The notes beneath the pieces are model-generated. The model was not told the DNA's origin. It searched no databases and saw nothing but the letters and a program-made list of their open reading frames with translations. The translations under genes and the position numbers were made by a program. Below are positions 46,943-48,058 of a stretch of DNA of 48,058 bases, piece after piece (the stretch's first letter is position 1; every line of letters starts with the position of its first letter). The DNA comes from Leptospiraceae bacterium (GTDB taxonomy: Bacteria; Spirochaetota; Leptospiria; Leptospirales; Leptospiraceae), in NCBI GenBank assembly GCA_016711485.1, contig JADJSX010000021.1, positions 1 to 48,058 on the forward strand, written 5' to 3'.

Positions 46943-47238
46943 AACTAACTGCGAGTATCCACTGCGGTAACGGACTATATCGGAAGCTGTCCGTCACCTT
47001 GCTCCAAGCCGGCATAATCGTGTTAGTCAGACTTTGTAGTTTATTTGTTGAACTTACGCAAGTCAGTGCCTTTCGTTCCGGTCACAAAACTTGCAAGAGA
47101 ATAATGCAAGTTTTGCGCCCTACACTCAGTCACAGGACTTGCTAGTAGTTGGTCGGCTTGAGACATGACTTTGAAACTCAAAAGATGCTACCGCACTTTC
47201 GAGTTTCAAAGTCACGTCGGATACTCTTAACGTTATAT
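46943..47238 (+). repeat. Long attC-like site 28
   Basis: R'' AACTAAC, R' GTTATAT. Arm 1 GGTAACGGAC/GTCCGTCACC, arm 3 alpha type (AAGATGCTACC loop). A G is missing in GGCTTGAGAC. This is the last site in the window. Confidence 0.85.
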
Positions 47239-47468
47239 GCAATGCCACTGAATAATCGTATAAGGATAACTTTTTTAAAAAGCGTTTAAGAGATTGTATA
47301 TTTTTTTGGTGTGGTTAGTAAGTTTTGGATGAGATTACTGAAGGTTTGGTGACTGCGGATTTCAAAGAAAGTTACTAAATAAAAGAAATTTGACAGAAGT
47401 AATTAAAAGCAAAGTCGTTCTAAGTTTGGAGTATACTGAATTAGAAAATATTAGAAATACTAAGTTCA
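47239..47468 (+). other. AT-rich start of the last, open cassette
   Basis: Nothing convincing in coding terms. It begins GCAATGCCACTGAATAATCG, weakly like the ORF-less cassette start (GCAATGCCTCGC), then loses similarity. Confidence 0.4.
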
Positions 47469-47583
47469 GAAAAATAAAATAAAATAAAATAAACTAAAAT
47501 AAACTAAAATAAACTAAAATAAACAAAATAAACTAAAATAAACAAAATAAACTAAAATAAACTAAAATAAACTAAAATAAACT
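47469..47583 (+). repeat. Tandem AAACTAAAAT-type microsatellite
   Basis: About eleven tandem units: first AAAAT pentamers, then a 10-bp unit (ATAAACTAAA) with occasional shortened units (AACAAAATAA). It is a typical slippage-prone repeat. No flanking gene would be phase-varied by it as far as seen. Confidence 0.85.
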
Positions 47584-47770
47584 GATTCAATTATACAAAT
47601 TATGTTTTAGGGAACTATTTTTCTTTAAGAAGAAAGTAAACTGTGATTTGAAAACTAGAAAAACTGAAATAAATTAATATTATCCGTTCTTATGTCCCAG
47701 TTCAGATGAAACGGAATTTTAGGGATACTGCAAAATAAGCTAAGCTCAGAGGATAAAAAGGAGAATAGCG

Positions 47771-48058
47771 ATGGAAAAGGCAAAAGAAAAACGAGAAGAT
47801 TTTGGAGTGCGGATGAAAAGATAGGGAATAATCAGAGAACATCTGCATAAATTAAGTTAGTTGACACTTTTGGCAAGTGAGGAAGAATATTCATCCTACT
47901 ATGTTTAGTATCGTTAAACTAGGTCTTTAGGCTTGAGGCGAGAAGCATTAGCTGGAACGAACAAGAAGAGAAGAGATGCGGGCGACCGACCGTTTGTTGT
48001 CAAACATAAAGAAGAAATTGAGCGTAAGAACCAGATTATCGCTGAGCTGACAGGTGAA
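47771..48058 (+). pseudogene. Decayed transposase OrfA-like gene, runs off the window
   Basis: ATG 47771 follows AAAAAGGAG. The product begins MEKAKEKRE; joining frames gives a helix-turn-helix of the HTH_Tnp_1 kind (FWSADEK, NIHPTMFS) and then a continuous charged stretch, LRREALAGTNKKRRDAGDRP to EEIERKNQIIAELTGE, at the window end. This layout resembles the first open reading frame of IS3-type elements. The family is uncertain and the early part is broken by several stops. Confidence 0.45.

Noticed and set aside
1..48058. CRISPR array
   Set aside because: Repeats are about 300 bp with spacers of 0.5-5 kb carrying genes. No short direct repeats with uniform spacers and no Cas genes are seen.
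1..48058. Retron or group II intron as explanation of the structured repeats
   Set aside because: No reverse transcriptase gene or intron domain V-like motif was seen, and the repeats flank rather than contain coding units.

Overview
The window looks like an internal stretch of a large, sedentary integron-type gene-cassette array from a low-GC bacterium, most likely a spirochaete of the Leptospiraceae. The taxonomic hint comes from lipoproteins with a spirochaete-style lipobox (Cys followed by Lys), SH3-like domains and a C-terminal domain resembling DUF1566/Lcl. It is an inference from protein style, not a marker-gene identification. No rRNA, tRNA or housekeeping gene was seen, and no recognisable integron integrase lies in the window.

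Twenty-nine recombination-site-like elements (27 long, of about 255-303 bp, one of them cut by the window edge, and 2 short, of about 134 bp) delimit 28 consecutive cassettes. Every site starts with an integron-like R'' core (RYYYAAC type: GCCTAAC, GCATAAC, ACCTAAC, GTCTAAC) and ends with an R' core (GTTRRRY type: GTTAGGC, GTTATGC, GTTAGGT, GTTAGAC). The long sites are two to three times longer than usual attC sites. They fold into an outer stem, a short first arm, a long second arm with three nested helices, and a third arm. Helices are kept by compensatory changes while the sequence varies. Cassette-encoded genes all point the same way (+) except those of the IS91-like unit and three small genes in the last cassette.

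Each gene cassette begins and ends with its own inverted repeat of about 17-22 nt that continues the core into the cassette body. In 13 of 13 normal gene cassettes it carries a mismatch at position 11 (A at the cassette start, C opposite it). On the bottom strand this becomes a G.T wobble. In three cassettes (20195-22531, 29146-31247, 41972-46949) the ends carry further matching arms that covary across 2-5 kb. These pairings only make sense in an excised circular or single-stranded cassette, so they argue strongly for a mobile-cassette system.

Layout: 1-5600 is mostly ORF-less cassettes plus one decayed gene; 5600-11500 holds two lipoprotein cassettes separated by two ORF-less cassettes; 11770-13990 an OLD-family nuclease; 13996-16430 an IS91-like transposase plus tyrosine recombinase; 16670-17890 a nuclease-like protein plus BrnT/BrnA; 18170-19910 two ORF-less cassettes; 20195-33670 mostly defence-like cargo (Dam-type methylase with a candidate endonuclease, PD-(D/E)XK protein, HNH proteins, a PLD-helicase protein, and an ankyrin protein with a putative metallopeptidase); 33950-35690 ORF-less cassettes; 35976-36921 an SH3 lipoprotein; 36922-39356 a second IS91-like unit; 39641-40705 a HARE-HTH/HrgA-like protein; 40989-41714 ORF-less; 41972-46949 an unusually long cassette with a decayed lipoprotein, a Rep-like protein near iteron-like repeats, small minus-strand genes and the tail of a type IIG restriction-modification gene; 47239-48058 AT-rich sequence with a microsatellite and a decayed transposase. 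Twelve of the 28 cassettes are near-copies of one ORF-less cassette of about 730 bp.

Many interrupted genes differ from an intact frame by a single base in a homopolymer. Genuine decay and assembly/sequencing error cannot be separated from the sequence alone.
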